A stretch of DNA of 64,000 nt from Actinophytocola algeriensis (GCF_014203735.1 NZ_JACHJQ010000002.1:867224-931223), one strand, 5' to 3'. Counted from the first letter of the stretch, positions 24,784 to 34,481 are shown. Notes: generated by a model from the sequence alone, not told the origin. Numbers and translations: made by a program.

Positions 24784-26628
24784 GTGAGGTTCGCCAGCGC
24801 CCTGCTCGCCGTCCTGCTCACCTCGGGTCTCGTCGCGCCCACCACCAGTGCGGAACCCGCCGCTGCCGTCGTGGACTGGACCGGGCCGCTGAGCACGCGC
24901 GGCCGGTACGTCGTCGACGCGGACGGCGACCGGTTCAAGCTGAAGTCCGCGAACTGGCACGGCGCGAGCGGCACGTGGACCGGCTCGGGCGACGTCGGCG
25001 ATCCCGCGCACCACCACGCGGGCGAGCAGGCCTTCCAGACCCCGCTCGGCCTGGACCGGGCGCCGGTCGACGCCATCATCGACGGGTTCGCCGATCTCGG
25101 GCTCAACAGCGTGCGCCTGCCGTTCTCCAACGCGATGATCCACGACACCCGTCCGGTGCCGGACCTGCCCGCGAACCCGGGGCTGGGCGGGAAGACGCCG
25201 CTGCAGGTGTACGACGCGGTGGTCGAACGGCTGACCGCGCGCGGGTTCGCGGTGATCCTCAACAACCACACGACGACGTCCCGCTGGTGCTGCGGCCTGG
25301 ACGGCAACGAACGCTGGAACACGAGCCAGTCCGAACAGCAGTGGCAGGACGACTGGCTGTTCATGGCGCGCCGGTACGCGGCGAACAAGCGGGTGGTGGG
25401 CGCGGACCTGTACAACGAGGTGCGGCGCAACGCGCTGGACGACCCGAACTGGGGCTGGGGCAACGACAAGGACTGGCAGCGCGCGAGCCAGCGGGTCGGC
25501 GACCGGATCCTGACGGAGGCCAACCCGGACCTGCTGATCATCGTGGAGGGCATCAACTGGACGGGCCTGCCGGTGGACGGCTTCCCGCACGGCAGGCCGA
25601 CACTGGAACCCGCCCGCACGCTGTCCCACACGCTCGTCGACTCCGGCAAACTGGTCTACGCGGCGCACTTCTACGGCTACACGGGCCCCAACCACTCCGG
25701 CGCGACGGGCATCGGCGAGACGAGTGACCCTCGGTACCAGGACCTCAGCCAGCAGGAGTTGCGGGACGTGCTGTACCGGCAGGCGTTCTTCGTCTCCTCG
25801 GAGACCGGCAAGCACTTCACCGCACCGCTGTGGATCAGCGAGTTCGGTGTCGGCGGCCGGAACAACACCGACCCGAAGTCCCGCGCCTGGTTCGAGACCT
25901 TCGTCGACTACCTGGTGTCGACGGACACGGACTTCGCCTACTGGCCGGCGGTCGGCTTCCACACCGGCGGGTCGGGCGACGGCTGGTCGCTGCTGGCGTG
26001 GGACACGGCGGGCACCCGCATCGACGTGTACTCCGACTGGCGTGCGGCGGCGTGGACGAGGCTGGCGACGGCCACCGGCCGCACGGGCCAGATCCCGGCG
26101 ACCGAACGCTGGTCGATGCTGAACCTGGACTACGCGGACTTCCAGCAGTCCCGGACGGTGCGGGCGCTGCCGGACTGGAACTCGGGCGCCCGCAAGGGTG
26201 TCTGCCCGGACGGGCAGCGCGTGATCGGCCTTGCCCACACCGGAAACCGGGGCCTGTGCACCGGATCGTGGCCCACCCCGGCCGGTTTCGCGGTGGTCCG
26301 CGACGAGTCCCATGTGGACACCGACTGGGCGAGTGGCTACACGAAGGTCCAGTGCCCACCGGGCCACTACCTGGTGGGCTACAGCGTGACGGGGGCGGCG
26401 TTCTCGGCCGCACTGTGCGGAAAGTCCCCCACTCCCCTGAGCCGCACTGGCCGCACGGTGTGGTTCGACCGCGGCGACAACCGCCCGGCAGGCGCTCCGG
26501 GCGGCGACTTCGCGTCCGGTCACCACAAGGGCCAGTGCACGGCCGGCGAGTACGTGGCCGGCGTCGCCTACACCGGCCGGATCGGCTCCGGGAAAACCCC
26601 GGACGCCGTGCTCTGCCGCGTCATCTGA
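24784..26628 (+). CDS. Secreted glycoside hydrolase family 5 enzyme with three C-terminal Cys repeats
   Basis: A 614-residue protein. The signal peptide spans residues 1-24. The GH5 (cellulase-superfamily) barrel lies at about 35-425: NSVRLPFSN, LNNHTTTSRWCC, the acid/base Glu212 in DLYNEVR, AAHFYGY, and nucleophile Glu353 in LWISEFG. The C-terminal 180 residues contain three related units with the pattern K-G-x-C-P-x-G-x-x-V-x-G-x-[AS]-x-T-G ... LC, probably a disulfide-stabilised binding module that I cannot name. GTG 24784 begins a classical signal peptide. The enzyme probably attacks beta-linked glycans such as cellulose or mannan. Confidence 0.9.
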   Translation: MRFASALLAVLLTSGLVAPTTSAEPAAAVVDWTGPLSTRGRYVVDADGDRFKLKSANWHGASGTWTGSGDVGDPAHHHAGEQAFQTPLGLDRAPVDAIIDGFADLGLNSVRLPFSNAMIHDTRPVPDLPANPGLGGKTPLQVYDAVVERLTARGFAVILNNHTTTSRWCCGLDGNERWNTSQSEQQWQDDWLFMARRYAANKRVVGADLYNEVRRNALDDPNWGWGNDKDWQRASQRVGDRILTEANPDLLIIVEGINWTGLPVDGFPHGRPTLEPARTLSHTLVDSGKLVYAAHFYGYTGPNHSGATGIGETSDPRYQDLSQQELRDVLYRQAFFVSSETGKHFTAPLWISEFGVGGRNNTDPKSRAWFETFVDYLVSTDTDFAYWPAVGFHTGGSGDGWSLLAWDTAGTRIDVYSDWRAAAWTRLATATGRTGQIPATERWSMLNLDYADFQQSRTVRALPDWNSGARKGVCPDGQRVIGLAHTGNRGLCTGSWPTPAGFAVVRDESHVDTDWASGYTKVQCPPGHYLVGYSVTGAAFSAALCGKSPTPLSRTGRTVWFDRGDNRPAGAPGGDFASGHHKGQCTAGEYVAGVAYTGRIGSGKTPDAVLCRVI

Positions 26629-26686
26629 CTGATGTCCCAGCCGGAACACGGCGCCTTCCCGGCACACGACGACTACGTTGTCGGAC

Positions 26687-27745
26687 ATGGACAAAGCGCG
26701 GGCCATTCAGTTGGTGCTGGAACGGATCCGGACCGACGGCGACGACTACCCCACGGACGACCTGACGGCGGCCCCGTTCGACGGCGGTTGGTGCGTGTAC
26801 GCACCGGTGATGATCGCCGACGACGCGCCGGACAGTCTCGTGACGCGGTCGGTGTTCCTGGTGAGCGGGACCGGCCGCGTCGAGCAGGTGACGTCCGACG
26901 CACCGGTGGCCGACGCGACCCTGTGGTTCGAGGAGTCGTGCATCTGGTTCAGCGCGAGCGCGGGCCCCGGGGAGTGGTCACCGGACACCGGCCTGCCCTC
27001 GCACCCGGACCTCGGCGGGTCGTCCCGCCCGCGCCCACCCGCCGACTACGACCGCGCGGCCGTCGACGTGCTGGCGCGGGCACTGACCAACGAACGCGAC
27101 TTCAGTGGCTGGCTGGGCGATCGCCTGCGTGACCTGGCCGACCTCCTCGGCGGCGGCAGCCGTCTGGTCGCACGGAGCCCGCACGGACTGGCGGCCGGCC
27201 ACGTGCGAGAGCTCCTCGAGCCGTACGACGAGGAACGCCCCGAGGTGTGGCGCACCTGGCCCAGGATCGACACGGCGGGCCTGCCCGAGGTGGACACCAC
27301 AGGGTGGGTGCTCACCCCGTTCGCGACGATGGTCCAGTTCCTGGAGGAACTGGAGGAACAGGACGACGCGCAGGCCGTGGCCGACACGTTCGCCGAGCAG
27401 GCCGAGCGCGCCCCCCGATGGCGGGCCTGCGGTGTGGCCGACCTGATGCCGCAACTGGTGGCACTGCGGCGCACCACCTGGTTGGACAACTGGCTCGACT
27501 CCCTGCGAGAACTGTCCGCCGAGACCGCCGACGACCCTGCCGACGACTTCCCGCGCATGCTGATGACCGAGCCCACCCCCGAAGACCCGGACGTGGACGC
27601 CCTGCTCCGCATCGCCATCGCCGCCACCCAGAACAACCGCGAGGTCATGGACATCGACGCGGCGACGACAGCGGCATACCGCCGAGTCCTGGACCGCATG
27701 GGCCTGCCGTTCGAGAACTACGGCTACGAAGCCATGTTCGAGTAG
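26687..27745 (+). CDS. Hypothetical protein with a YrhB/Imm35-like N terminus
   Basis: A 352-residue cytosolic acidic protein with no signal peptide or membrane segment. The first 75 residues (VLERIRTDGDDYP, FDGGWCVYAPV, RSVFLVSGTGRVEQVTSDAP) resemble the YrhB/immunity-35 fold, which occurs as a small antidote in polymorphic toxin loci; the remaining part is helical and contains several D/E-rich stretches. ATG 26687 is chosen, with a weak ribosome-binding site. No toxin gene is adjacent, so an immunity role is only a possibility. Confidence 0.7.
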   Translation: MDKARAIQLVLERIRTDGDDYPTDDLTAAPFDGGWCVYAPVMIADDAPDSLVTRSVFLVSGTGRVEQVTSDAPVADATLWFEESCIWFSASAGPGEWSPDTGLPSHPDLGGSSRPRPPADYDRAAVDVLARALTNERDFSGWLGDRLRDLADLLGGGSRLVARSPHGLAAGHVRELLEPYDEERPEVWRTWPRIDTAGLPEVDTTGWVLTPFATMVQFLEELEEQDDAQAVADTFAEQAERAPRWRACGVADLMPQLVALRRTTWLDNWLDSLRELSAETADDPADDFPRMLMTEPTPEDPDVDALLRIAIAATQNNREVMDIDAATTAAYRRVLDRMGLPFENYGYEAMFE

Positions 27746-27777
27746 CGACAAGCCGCGGAGAAGGGCAGCCACCACGC

Positions 27778-28638
27778 TCAGGCAGGCAAACCCCACGTCC
27801 CCTTGGGGGGCATGGGCGACTGGGTAGCGGTCTCATCGGTGGTCGGCCGGGCACCACCGGTGAACCGGACCAGCGCCTCCCCGTGCTCGACCCGCCCGGG
27901 GAACACGTCCCCGGCGATCAGCCGCGTCAGATCGGCCAGCGGCAACTCCGCACGAGAACCCACCAGGATGAAGTTCCCGAACCGCCGCCCCCGGAACACG
28001 GTCGGCTCAGCGAGCACACAAACCCGCGGGAACACCGCGAGCACAGTAGCCACCTGCGCCCTGACGAACGACAGCTGCCCGCCATCCGCGATGTTGGCCG
28101 CGTAAACCCCGTCCGGGCGCAGGGCCCTGGCCACCGACGACACGAACTCCACCGAAGTCAGGTGAGCCGGTGTGCGAGCCCCGGCGAACACGTCGGTGAC
28201 GACGAAGTCGAACGCGTCCGACGGCGCGCGCGCCAGCACGGCACGCGCGTCACCGTGCCGGACCTTGAGCCGCCACGCCCGGTCGACGGGCAACCGGGCC
28301 CGCACCAGCTCGATCAACGCGGCGTCGACTTCGACCACCTGCTGCGAGGAACGGGGCCGGGTGGTGGCGATGTAGCGCGGCAGCGTCAACGCGCCGCCAC
28401 CCAGGTGCAGGGCCCGCAGCGGCACCCCTGGTGGCGCGACGAGGTCGGTCACGTGCGCGAGCCGGCGCATGTACTCGAACTCGATCCGCGCGGGATCGTC
28501 GAGGTCCACATGGGACTGGGGGGTGCCGTTGACGCACAGCGTCCACGCGTCCGGCACGTCCCGGTCCGCCACCAGCTCCGCGTAGCCCGAATCGACCTCC
28601 TGGGTCACGGTCTCGTCGGTCCTGCGGCTACGTCCCAC
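27778..28638 (-). CDS. Spermidine synthase-like (polyamine aminopropyltransferase family) protein
   Basis: A 286-residue protein with a class I SAM-binding Rossmann core: ALHLGGGALTLPRYI (motif I, G-G-G), VVEVDAALIELVR (acidic motif II), HGDARAVLARA and FDFVVTDVFAG (motif IV). It fits the SpeE-like family, in particular actinobacterial proteins lacking membrane helices. In such relatives true aminopropyltransferase activity is unproven; the catalytic Asp and polyamine site appear only partially kept (TDVFAG). Start GTG 28638. The gene is transcribed alone between a plus-strand hypothetical gene and the Ser/Thr kinase. Confidence 0.82.
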   Translation of the reverse strand: MGRSRRTDETVTQEVDSGYAELVADRDVPDAWTLCVNGTPQSHVDLDDPARIEFEYMRRLAHVTDLVAPPGVPLRALHLGGGALTLPRYIATTRPRSSQQVVEVDAALIELVRARLPVDRAWRLKVRHGDARAVLARAPSDAFDFVVTDVFAGARTPAHLTSVEFVSSVARALRPDGVYAANIADGGQLSFVRAQVATVLAVFPRVCVLAEPTVFRGRRFGNFILVGSRAELPLADLTRLIAGDVFPGRVEHGEALVRFTGGARPTTDETATQSPMPPKGTWGLPA

Positions 28639-28719
28639 GCCACCAACCTAGTGCCGGGGGGAATCGGTGGCGCGGGCGTGTGCGTCCTGGCCGGGCAGCC
28701 TGCGCGGCGGACCCGCGGC

Positions 28720-30465
28720 TCAGCCGGATCGGGGCAGCCGGTCGTTGATGGTGCCCGCCATCGCCTCGGCCTCCGCGCAGTTCTCCGCCGGGGTGGCCCC
28801 CTCCCGCTCGATGTACAGCTCCACCGACTCGACCCACTGCCCTTCGTCGCCGATGCGGCGGTACGCGATCTCGACCTGACAGGAGTCCGGCCAGCCGCTC
28901 GTGCCCTCCTGCACGAACGCCGCCCGCGTGCCGACCGTGATCTCCCGCCGCTCGTCCGAGGTCATCGGCCAGTCGTCGCGGTCGAAGGCGATGTGCACCT
29001 CCTTGGGCCCGTACAGCCAGTCGCACTCCCATGCCGCGTAGGTCGGCTCGCCGGTGACCTCCTTGCCGAGCGAGGCCACGACGTCCGCCGGGCCGAGCAG
29101 TGAGCAGGCGTCGACGTTGGCGAGGGAGTCGGCGGGGTGCGGGCGTGGCAGCCGCGGGATCTGCCCGCGGTTCAGCACCTCGACCGCGTGGACGATCGCC
29201 TGGTCGGCCACCTCGCACAGCGGCGCGGACCAGCCGCTCCAGTGCGTCACGCCGATGGTGAACACGTTGCCGTCCGGGAGGGTCACGTACCTGCCGCAGT
29301 CACCGTCCGCCACCGGCGTCTGCTCTGGCACCTCGATCTTGCCGGGCGCCGGCTTCCACAGCGGTTCGAAGCCCGGCAGCTCGAGGAACCCCCGGACGTC
29401 GATCACGTCCTCGTCGCTGTCGTTGCGGCGGATCAGGACGTGGCAGTCGTTGAAGCGCCCGCCGTCCCGGGCGAGGCTGGGTTCCCCGAACGCGCGGAAC
29501 CTGTCGAGGTCGAACATGCCGCACGGGTCGGCGGTGCGGGGGTCGCCGGTGGTGTCGGCGGTGATCGAGTCGTCGGGCCAGAACACGACCGCGCCGGCCG
29601 CCACGACGGCCGCGGCCGTGAGCGCACCGACGGCGATCACCCTGCGCGACCGGCGAAACCGGCGCGGGGGCGCGTCGCGGACGGTCGTCCCCGCGAGGGC
29701 CGCGAGCATCCGCGCCGCGTCCTGCGCGGACGGCCGCGCCGACGGTTGCCGCGCGAGCAGCGCGTCGAGCACCGGCGCCAACGCGCCCGCCGCGCGCGCC
29801 GGTGTCAGCTCGAACGCCGCCGCCCGCCGCAGCTGCCGGAACGGCGTGTCCCCGTCACCCCACGGCGAACCACCCTCCACCGCGGCGAACAACGTGGCAC
29901 CCAGGGAGAACATGTCGGCGGCGGCCGAAGCCGAGGTGACGCCGTCGGCCACCTCCGGCGCCAGGTAGCCGGGGGTGCCGACGACGTGCGCGTCGGTGCC
30001 GGTCTCGTCCGCCCACCTGGCGATCCCGAGGTCGGTCAGCTTCGCCGTGCCGTCCTCGGTGACGAGCACGTTGCCCGGTTTGATGTCCCGGTGCACCATG
30101 CCCCTGGCGTGCATGGCCGCCAGCGCGCTCGCGAGCTGGGTGCCGATGGCGGCCGCGGCCGCCCCGGGCAGCGGACCGGTGTCGTCCAGGATCGCGGCGA
30201 GACTGCGGGCAGGCAGGTACTCCATCACGAGCCAGCGGTCGTGCTCGTGGACGACCGCGTCGAACACGGTGACCACGTTCGGGTGCTGCAGGCCCGCCCC
30301 GAGCCGCGCCTCCCGCCGGATCTGGCCGCCGTCACCCGACTGCGACCGCTTGAGCGCCACGACCCGCCCCAGCTCCAGATCGGTGGCCAGCCACACGACC
30401 CCCATCCCCCCGGCACCGAGCTTCTCGTCCAGCCGGTACCGCTGCGCGATCAGTGTGTGACCCAC
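28720..30465 (-). CDS. Transmembrane Ser/Thr protein kinase with two DUF3558-like extracytoplasmic repeats
   Basis: A 581-residue protein. The kinase domain (residues 8-265) has the G-loop LGAGGMGVVWLA, Lys39 in VVALKR, catalytic loop MVHRDIKPGN, DLG instead of DFG at 145-147, and activation segment GTPGYLAPEV. An Arg-rich juxtamembrane segment precedes one membrane helix (VIAVGALTAAAVVAAGAVVFW). The extracytoplasmic part has two copies of a unit beginning DPC- or DAC- and containing a second Cys about 40 residues later (DPCGMFDLDRF...NDCHVLI and VDACSLLG...WECDW), as in DUF3558 lipoproteins. There are no PASTA repeats. GTG 30465 starts VGHTLIAQRYRL; no clear ribosome-binding site is present. 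Confidence 0.88.
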   Translation of the reverse strand: MGHTLIAQRYRLDEKLGAGGMGVVWLATDLELGRVVALKRSQSGDGGQIRREARLGAGLQHPNVVTVFDAVVHEHDRWLVMEYLPARSLAAILDDTGPLPGAAAAAIGTQLASALAAMHARGMVHRDIKPGNVLVTEDGTAKLTDLGIARWADETGTDAHVVGTPGYLAPEVADGVTSASAAADMFSLGATLFAAVEGGSPWGDGDTPFRQLRRAAAFELTPARAAGALAPVLDALLARQPSARPSAQDAARMLAALAGTTVRDAPPRRFRRSRRVIAVGALTAAAVVAAGAVVFWPDDSITADTTGDPRTADPCGMFDLDRFRAFGEPSLARDGGRFNDCHVLIRRNDSDEDVIDVRGFLELPGFEPLWKPAPGKIEVPEQTPVADGDCGRYVTLPDGNVFTIGVTHWSGWSAPLCEVADQAIVHAVEVLNRGQIPRLPRPHPADSLANVDACSLLGPADVVASLGKEVTGEPTYAAWECDWLYGPKEVHIAFDRDDWPMTSDERREITVGTRAAFVQEGTSGWPDSCQVEIAYRRIGDEGQWVESVELYIEREGATPAENCAEAEAMAGTINDRLPRSG

Positions 30466-30623
30466 GGGGAGGGAGCTTACTGAGCGCGATGGAACCCAGG
30501 TGTCACAGTTCCGTCGTGCTGCGCCCCGCATACGGACCCACCCGATCGAGGGACTGTGTAACCCCGGGCCACCACGACGCGATGCCCTGGTTGGGATCCA
30601 TCCACAGTAGACAAGGCAGGAAC

Positions 30624-31244
30624 GTGAACAACGTCGTGAAGGGCTTCGCGCTCGCAGTGTGCGCCGTGGCGAGCCTCGCCGGCTGCGCCGACACCAGCAC
30701 CGGCTCCGGCTCCGGCGAGAACGCGCCGAGACTGCCCGCCGCGGCGAGCAACGACGACGGCGCCCCGGCGGCGGCTAAGCAGCAGACGAACAAACGCGGA
30801 TTCATCGTCAAGCAACTGGGCGAACAGGCGTGTTTCGGCGGGGCGAGCAAGAACTGCGAGGGCGGGGTGTCGTTCGCGATCGACAAGGTCGAGGTGGACC
30901 CGCCGTGCACCGAGTTCGGCTCCCACCCGGACAACGGGCACACGCTCATCCTTCACTTCCGCATCGCGACCGGCGACGACGCGAACGTGGTCGACCAGAT
31001 CAGCGGGGTCATCAACCCGTTCAGCTTCGTGGAGATCGGCAAGGACGGCGTGACCCGCGACACCAGCTTCGGCATGTGCGCGGACCCGTCCACGAACCAG
31101 CTGCCGGACACCTACGGCCCGAACCAGCAGTACCAGGGCGTGATGGACCTCGAGGTTCCAGAGGCCTCCGGAACCATCGCACTCCAGTTGACGGCCGCGG
31201 AAGAGGACGGTCAACGTGGCTGGGAGTGGGCCTACCCGGCCTGA
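30624..31244 (+). CDS. Putative lipoprotein
   Basis: A 206-residue protein with a lipobox ASLAGC (Cys near residue 18) after a basic N terminus and hydrophobic core. The mature part begins with a Ser/Gly/Ala-rich linker, then a domain with two Cys close together (QACFGGASKNCEGG) and two more (PPCTEF, GMCADP), hinting at two disulfides and a beta-sandwich (DUF4352-like in feel). GTG 30624 is preceded by AAGGCAGG. It stands 158 bp from the divergent Ser/Thr kinase, so the two could share regulation; the function is unknown. Confidence 0.78.
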   Translation: MNNVVKGFALAVCAVASLAGCADTSTGSGSGENAPRLPAAASNDDGAPAAAKQQTNKRGFIVKQLGEQACFGGASKNCEGGVSFAIDKVEVDPPCTEFGSHPDNGHTLILHFRIATGDDANVVDQISGVINPFSFVEIGKDGVTRDTSFGMCADPSTNQLPDTYGPNQQYQGVMDLEVPEASGTIALQLTAAEEDGQRGWEWAYPA

Positions 31245-31287
31245 CGGTCAGCTTCGGTCTTCGTGGTCTGCCCGACCGCCGACCCGA

Positions 31288-32343
31288 TCAGCACAGACGT
31301 GAACCGGCCCGTTCAGGTTTGTGCCTGCCGCTGTCGCCCACGCCGCGCAGGTGGTCGGCGAAGGCCTCGTCCCGCCCGTCGGCGAGGAACTCGTCGACGG
31401 CACTCGTGAGCTCCGGCACAGCGCCGGGCTGTCGTCGGGCATCGCGATCCCGTACCGCTCGTCGTGCACCGGGTAGTGGGACGGGCCGTTCCGCCACACC
31501 GCGGGCTGCGCCATGGCGCCGAACTCGCGGGTGTAGGTCGTCAGCAGCGACAGGTCGGTCACCACTCCCAATGACCGCCGTGTCCGTCCGGTCGGCGAAG
31601 CGGCGGGAGCATTCGGCCTGGTCGGCGACGATGCCCTGCCCTTCGAGGTAGTCCTGAGCGGTGGTCCCGTTGCTCACACAAACGTTGCCGACGGGGATTG
31701 CGGGCTGACCGACCAGCTTGTCCGGCGAGTACATGCCACCGGAGTGGTCGAGGAAGTACGGCCCCGCGAAGTCGACCGCGTCCAGCCGCTTCCAACCTGG
31801 CCAGGGCCACGTCGAAACCCTATGGCTCGTCGCGTGGGTAGCTCCAGCCGGGCAGCCCTCGGTGCGAGACCGGACACGGCCGTCGCGGTGAGCCAGCCGA
31901 GCGCGCCGATGACCAGGCCCGCGATCACGGCGTGCGGGAAGTACCACCCGGCCAGCCACAGGGTGAGCGCACCGGCCACGACCCCGGCCAGGCCCACCGC
32001 CACCCACCACCGGTCGGGCCACCGGTCGGGCAGCGCCCGCCGGGGCGGGGGTTTGCCTACCGGCAGCCGGACCTGGTCGTCGGGACGGCAGATCCACGCG
32101 GTCGCCTCGGTGCCCCAGCTCGTTCGGCAGGCATTCGGCAAGCCGTTCGCCGCACGCATCCGGCGGGGCGAGGAGGAGCAGACCGTCGCCGCGGTCCTCG
32201 TGGTGGCAGTTCTCCCACACCAGCCCGCAATGTTCGACGGCTTTCCGCACCAACGGGTGCAGCGCCTCGTGAATCCTGCGCTGGTGCGCCGCGTCCCGGT
32301 GACGGAACTTCTCCACATCGACAGCGATGATTGTGTGGTACCT
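31288..32343 (-). pseudogene. Frameshifted gene: nucleotide-cyclase-like N terminus, two membrane helices, solute-binding-like C terminus
   Basis: Coherent protein segments occur on the minus strand in three alternating frames. From the 5' end: a segment with IIAVDVEKFRHRD and HEDRGDGLLLLAPP, as in a widespread actinobacterial cyclase-like domain (about 32340-32110); in a second frame a proline-rich stretch and two helices (WWVAVGLAGVVAGAL and HAVIAGLVIGALGWL, about 32030-31880); back in the first frame VDFAGPYFLDHSGGMY and VGNVCVSNGTTAQDYL, typical of type-3 solute-binding proteins (31790-31575); in a third frame TYTREFGAMAQPAVW and DERYGIAMP (31565-31430); finally ELTSAVDEFLADGRD in the first frame. 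At least four frame changes are needed and the N-terminal start codon is missing (a stop lies just before), so the gene is dead unless the sequence has errors. Confidence 0.7.
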
Positions 32344-32389
32344 GGTCGCTCACCACGCCCATAAGGTGGACACGGAAGGGAGGCCGGCG

Positions 32390-32899
32390 ATGTCGACCTG
32401 GATGCGGGTGCTGGTGGCGGCGGTGACGCTGACGCTGTCGGCCGGCTGCGTGGGCGACAGCGAGGGCGCGCCACCCACACAGACCACCCCGACGAGCACG
32501 AGCACGAACACCGAAAGCGGAACGCCCGGCGCCGCCGTGGACACCGACCCGTACGACACGGTCCGCCACGTGTACCGGGGCGTGGCCGCGAACCTGCCGG
32601 ACGAGGTGTGCGCACGGTTCACCACGGAGGCGGCCAGACAGTTCGCGGGCCAGTGGCAGGCCGAGTCCTGCACCACCGTCGTGACCCTGCTGCACCACGG
32701 CCGGGTCGGGGATCCGGAGGCCTACGCGAACACGAACTTCGGCTATTTCACCGCCGGTGACGGCGACACCCACGCCGAGATCGACTCGTGCGAGTTCGAG
32801 GTGCTGGGCGGCCCGCAGCTCGGCGTGTTCGTGCTGGACCGGAACGCCTCCGACACGTGGCTGATCACCGCCCACCGAATGGACGAGTGCGACCGCTGA
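32390..32899 (+). CDS. Putative lipoprotein with NTF2-like appearance
   Basis: A 169-residue protein with a lipobox LSAGC at about residues 16-20. A Thr/Ser-rich linker (TQTTPTSTSTNTESGTPGA) leads to a compact domain, YDTVRHVYRGVAANLPDEVCARF ... WQAESC ... SCEFEVLGG, that resembles small actinobacterial lipoproteins with an NTF2-like fold. A GGAAGGGAGG ribosome-binding site lies 6 bp before ATG 32390. The function is unknown. Confidence 0.8.
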   Translation: MSTWMRVLVAAVTLTLSAGCVGDSEGAPPTQTTPTSTSTNTESGTPGAAVDTDPYDTVRHVYRGVAANLPDEVCARFTTEAARQFAGQWQAESCTTVVTLLHHGRVGDPEAYANTNFGYFTAGDGDTHAEIDSCEFEVLGGPQLGVFVLDRNASDTWLITAHRMDECDR

Positions 32900-33026
32900 A
32901 CCGGCTCGTGCCCGCCGCCGCGGCGCTGAGTCCACAGGCGCCTTCCCAGACTTACCAAAAGATATCGATTTCTCGCTACCTTGTGTAGCGTCTCGATGAC
33001 AACCAGTCGAGCTTCGGGGAGCGGGC

Positions 33027-34472
33027 ATGCGGCGAGACGACGACACCGCGCCGACTTCGTCTCGCGGGTTCAGCCGCGCGACGTTCCTCAGGGGCGCCGC
33101 CGGGGCGGCGCTCGGCCTGCTCGCGGGCGCGGACGCGGGCAACGCCGTCGCCTCGGGCAGGGCCGCCGCAGGCCATCGGGCCGGGTACGTCAAGGACCTC
33201 ACCGGTGAGGAGACCGCCCGGTTCGGTTTCCGCGGCACCGATCTCGGGTTCACCGCGCGGACCAACCACGGCTACTGCATCACGATCTTCGGGGACACGT
33301 TCGACCAGCCGGTGCCCCAGAACAGCACCGGCTGGCGGTCGCCGGTCGGGCTGCGACAGTCGAACACGGACATCCACACCGGCATCCGGTGGGACAACTG
33401 CATCGGCGGTGGCCGCGCGAAGGAGCTGATCCCGTACGTCCACACCGATCCGAACGTCGCGCGGCACACCCCCGGCCTGGTCGTCACCGAGATCCCCAAC
33501 GACCTGATCCACCTCCCCGACGGCCGCTACATGATGACCACCTTCGGTGTGCGCGACTGGGCGATCCCGGACCAGGGCGGCACACCGAGCCCCGGCGGCA
33601 GCTGGCGCACCTGGTACTCCCGCCAGTGGACGTCGACCGAGACGCACGCCGAGAACTGGACGACCACCTGGAACCTGGAGACCAACCGCGAGAACATGGA
33701 CTTCTGGAACGAGGGCCTCATGGCGCACTTCCAGAACAACGCCATGATCATGTGGCCGGGCGAGGACTGGGTCTACATCTACGGCACGAACGAGGGCCGG
33801 TGGAACGGCGGCGGCATCCACCTCATGCGGGTGCCGTGGAACCGGATGTGGGAACGCGGCCAGTACACCTTCTGGGGCGCGGACGGATCGGGGCGCTGGG
33901 ACTGGCGGCCCGCCGGGCCCTCGACGCCGATCATCGGCGCCCCGAGCCCGTTCGAGGCCATCGGCGAGATCGCGGCCGAGGTCATCGACGGCCGGGTCGT
34001 GCTGTCCTTCCTCAACGGCGGACGCGGCGCGGTCACGCAGACGGCGCCGTACCCGACGGGACTGTGGTCGGCGCCGAGGACACAGGTGACCTTCGCGCAG
34101 GCGCCGAACCTGTACGCACCGGTCGTCCACCCGTACTCGACGACGGGCAACGCTCAGCTGCTCGTCTCGCAGTGGATCAACCCCGGCCCCAACTCGACGT
34201 TCTACGGCGTGCGGCAGTGGTCCGGTTCGGTGGACGGCAGGATCGCCGCGCGCGGCACGACCGCGGAACGACTGGTGGTCATGGCCGACGAACCTGCCCT
34301 TCCCGGGCACGTGGGACCGGTTTCCCCGCAGTGGCAACGGCTTCCGGTGGCCGACCAGGTCGCGATCCTCAGCGACAACTGCGACAGCCGCGTCAGCCGA
34401 GCCGACATCGCGGCCGGCACCCTGGCCGCCACGTCGACACCCCGAGCAGGTGCGTGGGCGACACCGGGCTGA
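33027..34472 (+). CDS. Exported DUF4185-domain protein
   Basis: A 481-residue protein. The N terminus, GFSRATFLRGAAGAALGLLAG, is a Tat-like or Sec export signal but with only one clear arginine in the motif. The mature part is a DUF4185 beta-propeller-like domain: GFRGTDLGFTARTNHGYCIT, IFGDTF, SPVGLRQSN, and later HFQNNAMIMWPGEDWVYIYGT and SQWINPGPNSTFYGVRQW. Such domains are related to five-bladed glycosidase propellers and occur in secreted, possibly carbohydrate-acting proteins of mycobacteria and relatives. Start 33027 ATG has GGGGAGCGGGC upstream. The catalytic function is unproven. Confidence 0.85.
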   Translation: MRRDDDTAPTSSRGFSRATFLRGAAGAALGLLAGADAGNAVASGRAAAGHRAGYVKDLTGEETARFGFRGTDLGFTARTNHGYCITIFGDTFDQPVPQNSTGWRSPVGLRQSNTDIHTGIRWDNCIGGGRAKELIPYVHTDPNVARHTPGLVVTEIPNDLIHLPDGRYMMTTFGVRDWAIPDQGGTPSPGGSWRTWYSRQWTSTETHAENWTTTWNLETNRENMDFWNEGLMAHFQNNAMIMWPGEDWVYIYGTNEGRWNGGGIHLMRVPWNRMWERGQYTFWGADGSGRWDWRPAGPSTPIIGAPSPFEAIGEIAAEVIDGRVVLSFLNGGRGAVTQTAPYPTGLWSAPRTQVTFAQAPNLYAPVVHPYSTTGNAQLLVSQWINPGPNSTFYGVRQWSGSVDGRIAARGTTAERLVVMADEPALPGHVGPVSPQWQRLPVADQVAILSDNCDSRVSRADIAAGTLAATSTPRAGAWATPG

Positions 34473-34481
34473 GGAACCGCG

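Noticed and set aside
22174-26706. A 1,510-codon open frame on the minus strand
   Set aside because: Only its 3' 575 codons, from GTG 23901, encode the flavoprotein. Upstream it is the shadow of the SDR and the plus-strand GH5 gene, both of which have clear domains in other frames.
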